From Roseovarius mucosus DSM 17069 (GTDB lineage: Bacteria > Pseudomonadota > Alphaproteobacteria > Rhodobacterales > Rhodobacteraceae), in contig NZ_KN293979.1 in NCBI RefSeq assembly GCF_000768555.3, positions 124,001-188,000 on the forward strand: DNA of 64,000 nucleotides. The letters are read 5' to 3'. Below the pieces are notes generated by a model, which was given only the letters and a program-made list of their open reading frames with translations, did not search any database and was not told the origin of the DNA. The translations under genes were made by a program, and so were the position numbers. Of this stretch, positions 50,789 through 60,500 are shown one piece after another; positions within the stretch are counted from its first letter, which is position 1; each line of letters starts with the position of its first letter.

Positions 50789-53554
50789 ATGATCCAGCCC
50801 ATCACGGTGCGGGACGATCTGATCTGTCCCGCCGAGACGATTTTCGATGTTCCCGCCGTCGCGGCAGAGGTCGCGCAGGCCGTGGCCGAGGCCGGGCCGG
50901 ACATGGGCGCGCTGCGCCGGGCGGTCGTCTCCTGCCTGAGCGCCCGCATTGCCCAAGGCCGCGCCGCGATTGCCGAGGGGCTGGCGGCCCAGCCCTTTGC
51001 CGCGCGCGCCACCACCCGCGCCTATTGCTGGCTCACGGATTGCGTGATCCTGACCACGCTCGATGTGGCCACCCGTGTGATGCACCCGCTGCCCAACCCG
51101 ACCGAGGCCGAGCGCATCGCCGTCTTTGCCGTGGGCGGTTATGGCCGTGGAGAAATGGCCCCGCATTCCGATGTAGACCTGCTGTTTCTCACGCCCTACA
51201 AGATCACCCCCTGGGCCGAGAGCGTGATTGAATCGATGCTCTACATGCTCTGGGATCTGCGGCTCAAGGTGGGCCATGCCAGCCGCACCATCCGCGACTG
51301 CCTGCGCTTGGGCGCAGAGGATTACACGATCCGCACCGCCCTCCTCGAAAACCGCTTTCTGGCGGGCGAAGGCGATCTGGCCGAGAAACTCAATCAACGC
51401 CTCTGGGACGATCTCTTCAAGGGCACTGAGCGCGCCTTTGCCGAGGCCAAGCTGGCGGAACGCGACGCGCGGCACGAAAAGCAGGGCGAGCGCTATATGG
51501 TCGAGCCCAATGTCAAAGAGGGCAAGGGCGGTCTGCGAGACCTGCAATCGCTGTTCTGGATCGCCAAATACCTGCACCGCGTCCGTGATGTGAGCGAACT
51601 CGTGGCCTTGGGCATGTTCACCCCCGAGGAATTTGCCACCTTTGCCAAGGCCGAAAACTTCCTCTGGGCGGTGCGCTGTCATCTGCATCTGATCATCGGG
51701 CGGCCCAATGACCAGCTCACCTTTGACATGCAGGTCGAGGTGGCGCAGCGCATGGGCTACAAGGACACCGCCGCCCGGCGCGGGGTCGAAATCTTCATGC
51801 AGGATTATTTCCGCCACGCCACCGCCGTGGGCGATCTGACGCGCATCTTCCTGACCAAGCTCGAGGCGACGCAGATCAAGTCCGAGCCGCTGTTGCAAAG
51901 GCTCCTGCGCCGCCGCAAGACGCTGAAAGAGGGCTATGTCGAGGTGCATGGCCGCCTTGGCATCGTCGATCCCAAGGGGTTTCTTGGCGATCCGCTCAAC
52001 CTCTTGCGCCTGTTCGAAGAGGCGCTGCGTACGGGCCTCTTGATCCATCCCGACGCGATGCTCCTCGTCTCTGCCAATATCGGGCTGATCGACGAGCGTA
52101 TGCGCAATGACCCGGCGGCACAGAAGCTCTTTCTCGACCTCCTGCTGAAACACGGCAATCCTGAACGCGCCCTGCGGCGGATGAACGAATTGGGCGTGCT
52201 ATCGGCCTTTCTGCCCGAATTCGAACCCATCGTGGCGATGATGCAGTTCAACATGTATCACCACTACACGGTGGATGAGCATATCATCCAATGTATCAGC
52301 CACCTGGCCCAGATCGAGCGGCGCGAATTGATCGAGGAACTGCCGGTCTCTTCCTCCATCCTCAAGGAGGGGATCAACCGGCGCGTGCTCTATGTCGCGC
52401 TTCTCTTGCATGACATCGGCAAGGGGCGCGAAGAGGATCACGCCATCCTGGGCGCGCGCATCGCACGCCGCGTTGGGCCCCGTCTGGGGCTGAAGCCGCG
52501 CGAGGTGGATACCGTGGAATGGCTGGTGCGCTATCACCTTCTGATGTCCGACATGGCGCAGAAACGCGACATTGCCGATCCCCGTACCGTGCGTGATTTC
52601 GCCAAGGCGGTGCAGACGCGCGAGCGGCTTGACCTCCTCTTGCTGCTCACCGTTTGCGATATTCGTGGCGTGGGCCCCGGCACCTGGAACAACTGGAAGG
52701 CGTCGCTTTTGCGCGCGCTCTACCGCCAGACCCGCCGCGCCATGGAAGGCGGGCTTGAGGATCTCAACCGCGAACAGCGCGGCTCGGATGCCAAGCGCAA
52801 CCTTCGCGAGGCGCTGCCCGGTTGGGATGCCAAGGACCTCAAGCACGAGACCTCGCGCCATTACCCACCCTATTGGCAGGGGCTGCATGTCACCGCGCAT
52901 GTGGTCTTTGCCCGCCTCCTGCACAATCTGCACGAGGATGAGATCGCCATTGATCTGGCGATTGACGAGGACCGCGACGCGACCCGCGCCTGTTTCGCGC
53001 TGGCCGATCATCCGGGCATTTTCTCGCGTCTGGCGGGGGCCCTGGCGCTGGTGGGGGCCAATGTGGTGGACGCGCGCACCTATACCTCCAAGGATGGATT
53101 TGCCACCGCCGTTTTCTGGATACAGGACGCCGATGGGCACCCGTTCGAGGCCGACCGCCTGCCGCGCCTGCGCAACATGATCCAAAAGACACTGAAGGGC
53201 GAAGTGGTCCCGCGCGAGGCGATCAAATCCCGCGACAAGCTCAAGAAACGCGAACGCGCCTTCCGCGTGCCCACGCATATCACCTTTGATAACGATGGCT
53301 CGGAAATCTACACGATCATCGAGGTGGACACCCGCGACCGTCCCGGCCTGCTCTATGACCTCACGCGGACCTTGGCGGCCAACAACGTTTATATCGCCTC
53401 CGCCGTGATCGCGACCTTTGGTGAACAGGTGGTCGATACATTTTACGTCAAGGATATGTTCGGGCTGAAATTCCACTCCGAGAGCAAACGCGCCGCGCTC
53501 GAACGCAAACTCCGCGCGGCCATCGCCGAAGGGGTCGAACGCGCCTCGATGTGA
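50789..53554 (+). CDS. glnD: GlnD, bifunctional PII uridylyltransferase/uridylyl-removing enzyme
   Basis: A 921-residue nitrogen sensor. Nucleotidyltransferase domain with GGYGRGEMAPHSDVDLLF (about 112-129), HD domain with LLHDIGKGREEDH (about 543-555), and two C-terminal ACT domains. Adds or removes UMP from PII according to glutamine. Length is typical. It follows the LpoA-like gene by 46 bp. A hairpin-like GCCCCTC/GAGGGGC lies after the stop near 53569-53591 without a T-run. Confidence 0.95.
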   Translation: MIQPITVRDDLICPAETIFDVPAVAAEVAQAVAEAGPDMGALRRAVVSCLSARIAQGRAAIAEGLAAQPFAARATTRAYCWLTDCVILTTLDVATRVMHPLPNPTEAERIAVFAVGGYGRGEMAPHSDVDLLFLTPYKITPWAESVIESMLYMLWDLRLKVGHASRTIRDCLRLGAEDYTIRTALLENRFLAGEGDLAEKLNQRLWDDLFKGTERAFAEAKLAERDARHEKQGERYMVEPNVKEGKGGLRDLQSLFWIAKYLHRVRDVSELVALGMFTPEEFATFAKAENFLWAVRCHLHLIIGRPNDQLTFDMQVEVAQRMGYKDTAARRGVEIFMQDYFRHATAVGDLTRIFLTKLEATQIKSEPLLQRLLRRRKTLKEGYVEVHGRLGIVDPKGFLGDPLNLLRLFEEALRTGLLIHPDAMLLVSANIGLIDERMRNDPAAQKLFLDLLLKHGNPERALRRMNELGVLSAFLPEFEPIVAMMQFNMYHHYTVDEHIIQCISHLAQIERRELIEELPVSSSILKEGINRRVLYVALLLHDIGKGREEDHAILGARIARRVGPRLGLKPREVDTVEWLVRYHLLMSDMAQKRDIADPRTVRDFAKAVQTRERLDLLLLLTVCDIRGVGPGTWNNWKASLLRALYRQTRRAMEGGLEDLNREQRGSDAKRNLREALPGWDAKDLKHETSRHYPPYWQGLHVTAHVVFARLLHNLHEDEIAIDLAIDEDRDATRACFALADHPGIFSRLAGALALVGANVVDARTYTSKDGFATAVFWIQDADGHPFEADRLPRLRNMIQKTLKGEVVPREAIKSRDKLKKRERAFRVPTHITFDNDGSEIYTIIEVDTRDRPGLLYDLTRTLAANNVYIASAVIATFGEQVVDTFYVKDMFGLKFHSESKRAALERKLRAAIAEGVERASM

Positions 53555-53795
53555 GGCGGCTGTGCCCCTCTCCACCCTGGAGGGGCGCATTCACAACCCT
53601 GCGTCGTGGGGTGCACGGCCTCCGCTCGCGTAGGTTCGGGCGCGCCGTGAGTCTGTGCAAAAATCCAGAATAATCGTTAATAGTGCAGGGTATCTCTCAG
53701 AAATTCCTTGATCTGAATCAAGGATACACGCAAACGTTACGCACCGTCATTTTGCGTGACCGGTGACGGACACCTTTGATCAACAGGAAGAATTT

Positions 53796-56147
53796 ATGGA
53801 ACCTATTCAACAATCTGTCGTCGCCCAGTGGAATGAACTTCAACTTGAAGTAATCCGCGAAGGCGGACCAGCCCCCACACCCACAACCTATCAACTGCAC
53901 CTTGCGAATGCGGCGATCTACGATGCCTATGCCGCATTGTCGACCACTGCCTCGGGCCACTACTCCGAGATCGAGACCTCGCTCGAGAACACCGATGCAA
54001 ACTTGGCCGAGGCGATCAGCTATGCGGCCTTCACGGTCATGAGCCAGCTTCACCCGGAAAGAGCCGCTGATTTCGAAGCCTTCCTTGTGGACCTCGGATA
54101 CGACCCGGCCAATGTCTCGACCGATCCGGACACGGCGGCCGGTCTTGGCAATCTGGCGGCGCAGAATGTCTTTGCCGCCCGTGCCGATGACGGCTCGAAC
54201 TTCGAGAATGATTTTGCTGATACCACCGGCTTCGTGCCCGTGAACGAGGCTGATCCGACCTCGGATCGTGCGCCCGGTGGCGAGAATTTCGATCCCAACC
54301 AGTGGCAGCCGCTGCGCGAGCCGAATGGCACGCTGACCGATGACAACGGTATTCCGATCTTTGACAATGATGATCCCAGCACCTTCAAGGATCAAAGCGC
54401 CCTGACCCCGCATTGGGGCGGCGTTGACGGTTTCGCCCTGACGTCGGGCGATCAGTTCCGTCCGCCCGCACCGCCGCAACTCGGTGATTTCTCCGAGTAT
54501 GTCGACGGGCTTGGCAATGTCACCACGGGCGATGCCGCCTATCGCGCACAAATCGGCCAAGTGCTCGAAATCTCTGCCAACCTGACCGATGAGCAAAAGC
54601 TGATTGCCGAATACTGGGCCAACGGTCCGCGCGGCGAGACACCTCCGGGTCACTGGTTCCAGATCGCTCAGGATCTGGCGCTGCGCGACGGCCATGGCAA
54701 TGCGCAGGACGCCGAGATGTTCTTTGCGCTTAGCACCGCCATTTTCGACGCCGGGATCGCGACCTGGGAGGCGAAATACACCTATACCTACATTCGCCCC
54801 TATTCGGCCATTCGTGATCTCTTCTTCGATCAGGAAATTCAGGCATGGGGCGGTCCGAACCAGGGCACCCAGACCATCCTTGGCCAGAACTGGCTGCCGT
54901 ATCAGGATGTGACGGCGCCCACGCCGCCCTTCCCCGAATTTGTTTCGGGTCACTCGACCTTTTCGGCAGCCGCCGCGCGGACCCTGGCCGCCTATCTGGG
55001 CAGCGATGCCTATTACGATGGCACCAGCGTCAGCAACTATGACCTCGACGGTGTCGAAGGTCTCGACCTGCTTGGCGAATTCGTCACCTCTGAGCTGACC
55101 TTCGAGGATCGCGCCGATGGCGGTGATCCGATCGTGCTGCGGTGGGAAACCCTGACCGAGGCAGCGCAGGAAGCGGGACAGTCCCGCATTTTCGGCGGCA
55201 TCCACATTCAGGACGGCAACTTGTTCGGTCTGCAAGTGGGCGAGCAGGTTGCGGAAAACGCCCAAGCACGGTGGAGCGCGCTCTTCTCCAACGGCGGGTC
55301 GGATTTCATCACCCTCTCCGATGACGGCGCGCTTGCCCTTGCGGGCGCTGGCAATGACAGCGTCGTCGGCGGGGCCGGGGACGACACGATCGAAGGCGGC
55401 GCAGGCGATGACGTGCTGGCCGCCAGCGACGGCAATGACTTCGTGCTCGGTGAGGATGGCGCTGACCGGATCGGCGGCGGCCTGGGCAATGACACGATTG
55501 ACGGCGGCGCCGGCGATGACGTGATCGGCGCAGGCCAAGGCGATGACATAGCCGCAGGTGGTGACGGCAATGACGTGGTCAGCGGTGGTGCCGGCAATGA
55601 TACGCTGGGCGGTGGCGCGGGCGACGATTCAATGTCCGGCAGCTTTGGCAGCGACAGCATCGATGCAGGCGACGGCAATGACATCGTCGGCGGCGGCACT
55701 GGGCAGGATACGATCCTGGGCGGCGCAGGCGACGATCAGATCGGCGGCGGCGAAGGCGATGACGATATCTTCGGCGGTGACGGCAACGACTTCCTCGCAG
55801 GCGGTGGCCGTGATGACATCATCGACGGTGGCGCGGGCAATGACACGATCAATGCCGGAGCTGGCAATGACGAGATGTCGGGCGGCGAAGGCGCGGACCT
55901 CTTCGTGTTCAACGAATTTGTCGCGGGCGATTTCGACCTCATCACCGATTTCGAGGTGGGGATCGACAGCTTCTTCATCCGTGTCGACGACCTCGACAAC
56001 GGTGGCAACGGGCTTCAGGGCTTCGTTGACGCGCTTGGCATCGTCGATACCGTGGCCGGTGCCCAGTTCAACGTGAACGGCAACGACGTGCTCGTTGAGG
56101 CCGTGCTGGCCGCAGATCTGACGCTCGACAGCTTTACGTTCCTGTGA
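53796..56147 (+). CDS. Vanadium-dependent haloperoxidase with C-terminal RTX repeats
   Basis: A 783-residue protein. Residues 1 to about 500 are a vanadium haloperoxidase/PAP2-type domain with all vanadate ligands in family spacing: K327 and R334, S384-G385-H386 (PEFVSGHSTFS), R464 and H470 (RIFGGIH). Residues about 519-690 are RTX calcium-binding repeats, then a C-terminal segment typical of Type I secretion. It would use peroxide to oxidise bromide, iodide or chloride outside the cell. ATG 53796 has AGGAAG 5 bp upstream; a GTG at 53763 is possible. No exporter is adjacent. Confidence 0.93.
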   Translation: MEPIQQSVVAQWNELQLEVIREGGPAPTPTTYQLHLANAAIYDAYAALSTTASGHYSEIETSLENTDANLAEAISYAAFTVMSQLHPERAADFEAFLVDLGYDPANVSTDPDTAAGLGNLAAQNVFAARADDGSNFENDFADTTGFVPVNEADPTSDRAPGGENFDPNQWQPLREPNGTLTDDNGIPIFDNDDPSTFKDQSALTPHWGGVDGFALTSGDQFRPPAPPQLGDFSEYVDGLGNVTTGDAAYRAQIGQVLEISANLTDEQKLIAEYWANGPRGETPPGHWFQIAQDLALRDGHGNAQDAEMFFALSTAIFDAGIATWEAKYTYTYIRPYSAIRDLFFDQEIQAWGGPNQGTQTILGQNWLPYQDVTAPTPPFPEFVSGHSTFSAAAARTLAAYLGSDAYYDGTSVSNYDLDGVEGLDLLGEFVTSELTFEDRADGGDPIVLRWETLTEAAQEAGQSRIFGGIHIQDGNLFGLQVGEQVAENAQARWSALFSNGGSDFITLSDDGALALAGAGNDSVVGGAGDDTIEGGAGDDVLAASDGNDFVLGEDGADRIGGGLGNDTIDGGAGDDVIGAGQGDDIAAGGDGNDVVSGGAGNDTLGGGAGDDSMSGSFGSDSIDAGDGNDIVGGGTGQDTILGGAGDDQIGGGEGDDDIFGGDGNDFLAGGGRDDIIDGGAGNDTINAGAGNDEMSGGEGADLFVFNEFVAGDFDLITDFEVGIDSFFIRVDDLDNGGNGLQGFVDALGIVDTVAGAQFNVNGNDVLVEAVLAADLTLDSFTFL

Positions 56148-56210
56148 TCGCGGGCGGGGGGCGGATGCCGCCCCCTGTCACCGTTTGACAGACGCGGACC
56201 ACAAAAAAAC

Positions 56211-56234
56211 AAAGGCCCCGAAAGGGGCCTTTTT
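56211..56234. terminator. Bidirectional terminator between haloperoxidase and tRNA-Pro
   Basis: AAAGGCCCC (56211-56219) pairs perfectly with GGGGCCTTT (56224-56232) with a GAAA tetraloop. T-runs follow on both strands: TTTTT on plus, and an A-run at 56203-56209 read as T on minus. It serves the haloperoxidase gene and the minus-strand tRNA. Confidence 0.9.
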
Positions 56235-56262
56235 CATGCGGCGTTCGTCTCAAGGGTGTCAC

Positions 56263-56339
56263 TGGTCGGGCTGAGAGGATTCGAACCTCCGACCCCCTGC
56301 TCCCGAAGCAGGTGCGCTACCAGGCTGCGCTACAGCCCG
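56263..56339 (-). tRNA. tRNA-Pro (anticodon CGG), CCA encoded
   Basis: The 77-nt minus-strand sequence folds as a full cloverleaf: acceptor CGGGCTG with CAGCCCG, D-arm with AGCGCAGCCTGGTAGCGCA-like core, anticodon stem CCTGC/GCAGG with loop TTCGGGA (anticodon CGG), T-arm with GTTCGAATCC and an encoded 3' CCA at 56263-56265. It reads proline CCG codons, frequent in this GC-rich DNA. Confidence 0.96.
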
Positions 56340-56600
56340 ACCGTGAGACAGGCGATTATACCGCGTGGCGGGGCATTGCAAGGGGTTTCGCGGTGTTTTG
56401 CCCGCGCTGTGCAACCGGTCCGAAGGTCGGATTGACAGGGCAGGCGCCACTGGCATCTAAAGAGACATTCCATCGCTGCCGGGATTGCAAGAGGCCCCCA
56501 GATCGCCCATCGCCGCACCCATATCGACAAGGTTCTCGAGGAATCGCAGTCAGCCTCTGCGCCCGCGCGCTCGCGCATCGTCGCCTCTTGGCGGCGCTCG

Positions 56601-57467
56601 ATGCTCAAGCATGGGCTGGACCCCGCCGAACGCCGCGCGCCGGGGCGGGTAGAGGCCAGCGATCTTGTTGCCCGCCAGGGCGCGCAGGCGCAATTCCTGC
56701 AAGTGGCCGCACCCAAACTCGATCAGCTCTTCGGCCTTGTCGGCCATTCCGGCTGTGCCGTGCTCCTGACCGATGCCGAGGGGGTTGTTCTGGATCAACG
56801 CTGCGCGCAGGGCGATGCCGCGATCTTTCAGGACTGGGGCCTCTGGCAGGGTGCCGATTGGTCCGAGGCCTCCGAGGGCACCAACGGGATCGGCACCTGT
56901 CTTGCCGAGGATCGCCGTGTCATCATCCACCGGGATGAGCATTTTCTGGCGCGCAACACCGCCATGAGCTGTATGGACGCGCCGATCTATGGCGCGGATG
57001 GGCGCATCATCGGTGCGCTCGATGTGTCCTCGGCCCGTTCCGACCAGACCGAGGCATTCAACCGCCTGATCGCCGCGATGGTGGCCCAGACCGCCCGCCA
57101 GATCGAGGCCGACAATTTCCGCGCCGCCCATCCGCGCGCTCGTATTCTCTATGCCGACCACGACGAAACCGAGGCGGCGATGCTGCTCGCGGTCGATACC
57201 GATGACATCGTCGTGGGTGCCACCCGCGCCGCGCGCAAGGCGTTCAATCTGGGGGCCACCGGGCCGATCCGCCCTGTTCCCGCCTCTGACATCTTTGATC
57301 GCGAGGATGGCCCCAGCGGCTTTGAGCGGGCAGAGCGGGCAGCGGTGATTCGCGCCCTTGCCCGCGCGTCCGGCAATGTGTCCGAGGCGGCGCGCGCTTT
57401 GGGTATCGGCCGCGCCACGCTCTATCGCCGGATGAAACGGCTGGGGATCGGTGAAAACCTGCATTGA
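56601..57467 (+). CDS. GAF-domain regulator with Fis-type helix-turn-helix (AcoR-like, no AAA+ domain)
   Basis: A 288-residue regulator counted from ATG 56601. GAF sensor at about 35-175 (SEASEGTNGIGTCLAEDR, DAPIYGADGRIIGALDVSS) and C-terminal Fis helix-turn-helix (VIRALARASGNVSEAARALGIGRATLYRRMKRL in pieces). The sigma-54 ATPase domain of AcoR is missing. Coding-like sequence continues upstream in frame (THIDKVLEE, SRIVASWRRS), but no ATG, GTG or TTG occurs between the stop at 56433-56435 and 56601, so an ATT or ATC start may be used. It probably activates the adjacent aldehyde dehydrogenase gene. Confidence 0.83.
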   Translation: MLKHGLDPAERRAPGRVEASDLVARQGAQAQFLQVAAPKLDQLFGLVGHSGCAVLLTDAEGVVLDQRCAQGDAAIFQDWGLWQGADWSEASEGTNGIGTCLAEDRRVIIHRDEHFLARNTAMSCMDAPIYGADGRIIGALDVSSARSDQTEAFNRLIAAMVAQTARQIEADNFRAAHPRARILYADHDETEAAMLLAVDTDDIVVGATRAARKAFNLGATGPIRPVPASDIFDREDGPSGFERAERAAVIRALARASGNVSEAARALGIGRATLYRRMKRLGIGENLH

Positions 57468-57590
57468 TGTGTCTCACTCCTGAGACAGGTGGGCCGCCCG
57501 GTGCCCCGCCCCCCCGGTGACGCAAGCCGGGGCAGGGCGCATTCTCTGGTCATTCCCGGCGGAGGACCGGGCGCAACCGGAGGAACCCCA

Positions 57591-59111
57591 ATGAACGAGA
57601 TGACCCAAGTCGCGGGCAGCTATGCCTCGCCCTTCAAGACACGCTATGACAATTTCATCGGCGGCACATTCGTGCCCCCCGTCAATGGCCGCTATTTCGA
57701 CAATATCACGCCCATCACCGGCGAGGTGATCTGCGAGGTCGCCCGCTCCGACGCGATGGATGTGGAACTGGCGCTTGATGCCGCCCATGCCGCGCGCGAG
57801 GCCTGGGGCCGTACCTCGGCCGCTGAGCGCTCCAACACCCTGCTCAAGATCGCCGATGTGCTCGAGGCCAATCTCGACCTCTTGGCGCAGGCCGAAACAT
57901 GGGACAACGGCAAGCCCATTCGCGAGACGACCAATGCCGACATCCCGCTGGCCGTCGATCATTTCCGCTATTTCGCAGGCGTCCTGCGCAGCCAAGAAGG
58001 CACCATGTCCGAGATCGACCATGACACGGTCGCCTATCATTTCCACGAACCCTTGGGTGTGGTGGGTCAGATCATCCCGTGGAATTTCTCGATCCTGATG
58101 GCGGCGTGGAAACTCGCCCCGGCCTTGGCCGCTGGCAATTGCATCGTGCTGAAACCGGCCGAACAGACCCCTGCCGCGATCATGGTTCTGGCCGAACTCG
58201 TCGCCCCTCTCCTGCCCGCCGGTGTGCTCAACATCGTCAACGGCATGGGGGCCGAGGTTGGCGCGCCGCTCGCCAAATCCACCCGCATCGCCAAGATTGC
58301 CTTTACCGGCTCGACCGCGACAGGCCGCAAGATCATGGAGGCCGCGACCGAGAACCTCATTCCCGTGACGCTGGAACTGGGCGGCAAATCCCCCAACATC
58401 TTCTTCTCGGATGTGATGGCCGCCGATGACGCCTTTCTCGACAAGGCGGTCGAGGGCTTTGTTCTCTTTGCCTTCAATCAGGGCGAGGTTTGCACCTGCC
58501 CCAGCCGCGCGCTGATCCAGGAAGACATCTATGAAGAGTTCATCGCGCGCTGCATCGCCCGCGTGAAGGCCATTCAGCAGGGCGACCCGCGCGAGATGAC
58601 CACAATGGTCGGCGCACAGGCCAGCCTGCAGCAGTTCGAAAAAATCATGTCCTACTTCACCATCGGTGTGGAAGAGGGGGCCGAGGTGCTGGTCGGTGGC
58701 GACGCTGCCCGCTTCAACGGCGAGATTGCGGGCGGCTATTACATCCAGCCTACCATCCTCAAGGGCCACAACAAGATGCGCGTGTTCCAGGAAGAAATCT
58801 TTGGCCCGGTCGTGTCCGTGACCACCTTCAAGGACGAGGCCGAGGCGCTCGCCATCGCCAATGACACGATGTATGGCCTTGGGGCCGGGGTCTGGACCCG
58901 CGATGGCACGCGCGCCTACCGCTTTGGCCGGGCTATCGAGGCGGGCCGCGTCTGGGTCAACAACTATCACGCCTACCCCGCCCACGCGGCCTTTGGCGGC
59001 TACAAGCAATCGGGCATCGGGCGCGAGACCCACAAGATGATGCTGGATCACTACCAGCAGACCAAGAACATGCTGGTCAGCTACAATCCCAACAAGCTCG
59101 GGTTTTTCTGA
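57591..59111 (+). CDS. NAD-dependent aldehyde dehydrogenase (AldB/acetaldehyde type)
   Basis: A 506-residue ALDH with general base E262 (TLELGGKSP) and catalytic C301 ([11 protein letters not shown]). The GEVCTCPSR form is typical of AldB/ExaC-type acetaldehyde and chloroacetaldehyde dehydrogenases. Converts aldehydes to acids with NAD(P)+. ATG 57591 follows a GGAGGA site. It is 123 bp downstream of the GAF-Fis regulator, the usual pair. A terminator follows. Confidence 0.9.
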   Translation: MNEMTQVAGSYASPFKTRYDNFIGGTFVPPVNGRYFDNITPITGEVICEVARSDAMDVELALDAAHAAREAWGRTSAAERSNTLLKIADVLEANLDLLAQAETWDNGKPIRETTNADIPLAVDHFRYFAGVLRSQEGTMSEIDHDTVAYHFHEPLGVVGQIIPWNFSILMAAWKLAPALAAGNCIVLKPAEQTPAAIMVLAELVAPLLPAGVLNIVNGMGAEVGAPLAKSTRIAKIAFTGSTATGRKIMEAATENLIPVTLELGGKSPNIFFSDVMAADDAFLDKAVEGFVLFAFNQGEVCTCPSRALIQEDIYEEFIARCIARVKAIQQGDPREMTTMVGAQASLQQFEKIMSYFTIGVEEGAEVLVGGDAARFNGEIAGGYYIQPTILKGHNKMRVFQEEIFGPVVSVTTFKDEAEALAIANDTMYGLGAGVWTRDGTRAYRFGRAIEAGRVWVNNYHAYPAHAAFGGYKQSGIGRETHKMMLDHYQQTKNMLVSYNPNKLGFF

Positions 59112-59135
59112 AGGTTCACGGTTAAAGAGTGTGAG

Positions 59136-59162
59136 CCGCCGGGGGCATTCCCGGCGGTTTTT
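59136..59162 (+). terminator. Rho-independent terminator after the aldehyde dehydrogenase
   Basis: CCGCCGGG (59136-59143) pairs perfectly with CCCGGCGG (59150-59157) around a 6-base loop, followed by TTTTT. It lies 25 bp after the stop codon. Confidence 0.88.
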
Positions 59163-59263
59163 GCATTGGGTTGACGCTGGCCCCAATCGTCAATGCGCGG
59201 CTCATCTCTTGTGGCATTGGCCCCCGCCACCCAGCCAAACCTACGCCGTGCACCCCCTCCAAC

Positions 59264-59292
59264 AAAAAGGCCCGCGCAATTGGCGGGCCTTT
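59264..59292 (-). terminator. Rho-independent terminator after leuB
   Basis: AAAGGCCCGC (59266-59275) pairs perfectly with GCGGGCCTTT (59283-59292) around a 7-base loop. On the minus strand a T-run follows (plus-strand A64-A68). It lies 24 bp beyond the leuB stop. Confidence 0.88.
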
Positions 59293-59315
59293 GGACTTTT
59301 GTAGCGGCGTTCGCC

Positions 59316-60422
59316 TCAGAGGCTTGCCTCCAGCGCCGCCACGATGGCATCCCCCATTTCCGAGGTAGAGACCGGCGTTACACCCTCTTCGCCCAAGAGA
59401 TCGGCAGTGCGCAGCCCGTCCGCCAGCACCTGCTCCACGGCCTTCTCCAGGCGCGTGGCCTCTGCCCCTTGGTCGAACGAATAGCGCAGCGCCATGGCAA
59501 AGCTGAGGATACAGGCGATCGGGTTGGCCTTGCCCTGTCCGGCAATGTCAGGGGCAGAGCCATGCACCGGCTCATAGAGCGCCTTGGGCCGGCCATTGGC
59601 CATCGGCAGGCCGAGAGAGGCGGACGGCAGCATACCCAGCGATCCCGTGAGCATCGCCGCCGCATCCGACAGCAAATCGCCAAAGAGGTTGTCGGTGACG
59701 ATCACGTCGAACTGTTTGGGCCAGCGGCAAAGCTGCATCGCGCCTGCGTCCGCATACATATGGCTCAGCTCGACATCGGGGTAATCCGCGTCATGCACCT
59801 TCTGCACGACCTCGCGCCAGAGAATGCCCGACTCCATGACATTGGCCTTTTCCATGGAACAGACCTTGTTGCCCCGCTTGCGCGCCAGCTCGAACGCGGC
59901 ACGTGCCACGCGGTCGATCTCGCTCTCGGTGTAGCGTTGCGTGTTGATGCCGACGCGCTCATTGCCTTCGGTGAAAATGCCGCGCGGCTCGCCGAAATAG
60001 ATGCCGCTGGTCAATTCCCGCACGATCATGATGTCGAGACCGGCCACCACATCCCGCTTGAGGCTTGAAAAATCCGCCAGCGCGTCAAAGCATTGCGCCG
60101 GGCGCAGGTTGGCGAAAAGGTCCATTTCCTTGCGCAGCCGCAAAAGGCCACGTTCTGGTTTGACGCTGAAATCGAGGTTGTCGTATTTCGGACCGCCCAC
60201 GGCCCCCAAGAGCACGGCGTCGACCTCTTGCGCGCGTGCCATCGTGTCGTCATGCAGCGGCGTGCCGTGCTTGTCATAGGCGGCCCCGCCCACCAGATCC
60301 TCGGAGACGTCGAACACCAGCCCGCGCTTGGCCCCGTACCAGTCGATGATCTTGACCACCTCGGTCATGACCTCGGGGCCGATACCGTCACCGGGCAGAA
60401 TAAGAAGCGATGGGTTGCTCAT
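59316..60422 (-). CDS. leuB: 3-isopropylmalate dehydrogenase
   Basis: A 368-residue isocitrate/isopropylmalate dehydrogenase-family enzyme: [14 protein letters not shown] at the start, [49 protein letters not shown] near the active site and [18 protein letters not shown]. Oxidatively decarboxylates 3-isopropylmalate in leucine synthesis. ATG 60422 is chosen. leuD and leuC lie 2.3 kb away on the same strand with two unrelated genes between. Confidence 0.96.
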   Translation of the reverse strand: MSNPSLLILPGDGIGPEVMTEVVKIIDWYGAKRGLVFDVSEDLVGGAAYDKHGTPLHDDTMARAQEVDAVLLGAVGGPKYDNLDFSVKPERGLLRLRKEMDLFANLRPAQCFDALADFSSLKRDVVAGLDIMIVRELTSGIYFGEPRGIFTEGNERVGINTQRYTESEIDRVARAAFELARKRGNKVCSMEKANVMESGILWREVVQKVHDADYPDVELSHMYADAGAMQLCRWPKQFDVIVTDNLFGDLLSDAAAMLTGSLGMLPSASLGLPMANGRPKALYEPVHGSAPDIAGQGKANPIACILSFAMALRYSFDQGAEATRLEKAVEQVLADGLRTADLLGEEGVTPVSTSEMGDAIVAALEASL

Positions 60423-60500
60423 GGGGCGTTTCCTTGGCTTGCGTTGGATGTTGCCCGTTGGCCTATACGCAAGCCCCGGAATGGTCAAGAAACCCCGATG

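Noticed and set aside
53718..55538. 600-codon minus-strand frame opposite the haloperoxidase
   Set aside because: Shadow of the haloperoxidase and its RTX repeats; no start context or domain.
55340..55900. Regular short repeats that might look like a CRISPR array or satellite
   Set aside because: They are imperfect 27-bp coding repeats for GGxGxDxxx nonapeptides within one long frame, without spacers.
57474..59186. 570-codon minus-strand frame opposite the aldehyde dehydrogenase
   Set aside because: Low-complexity His/Gly/Asp composition and complete overlap with a clear ALDH gene.
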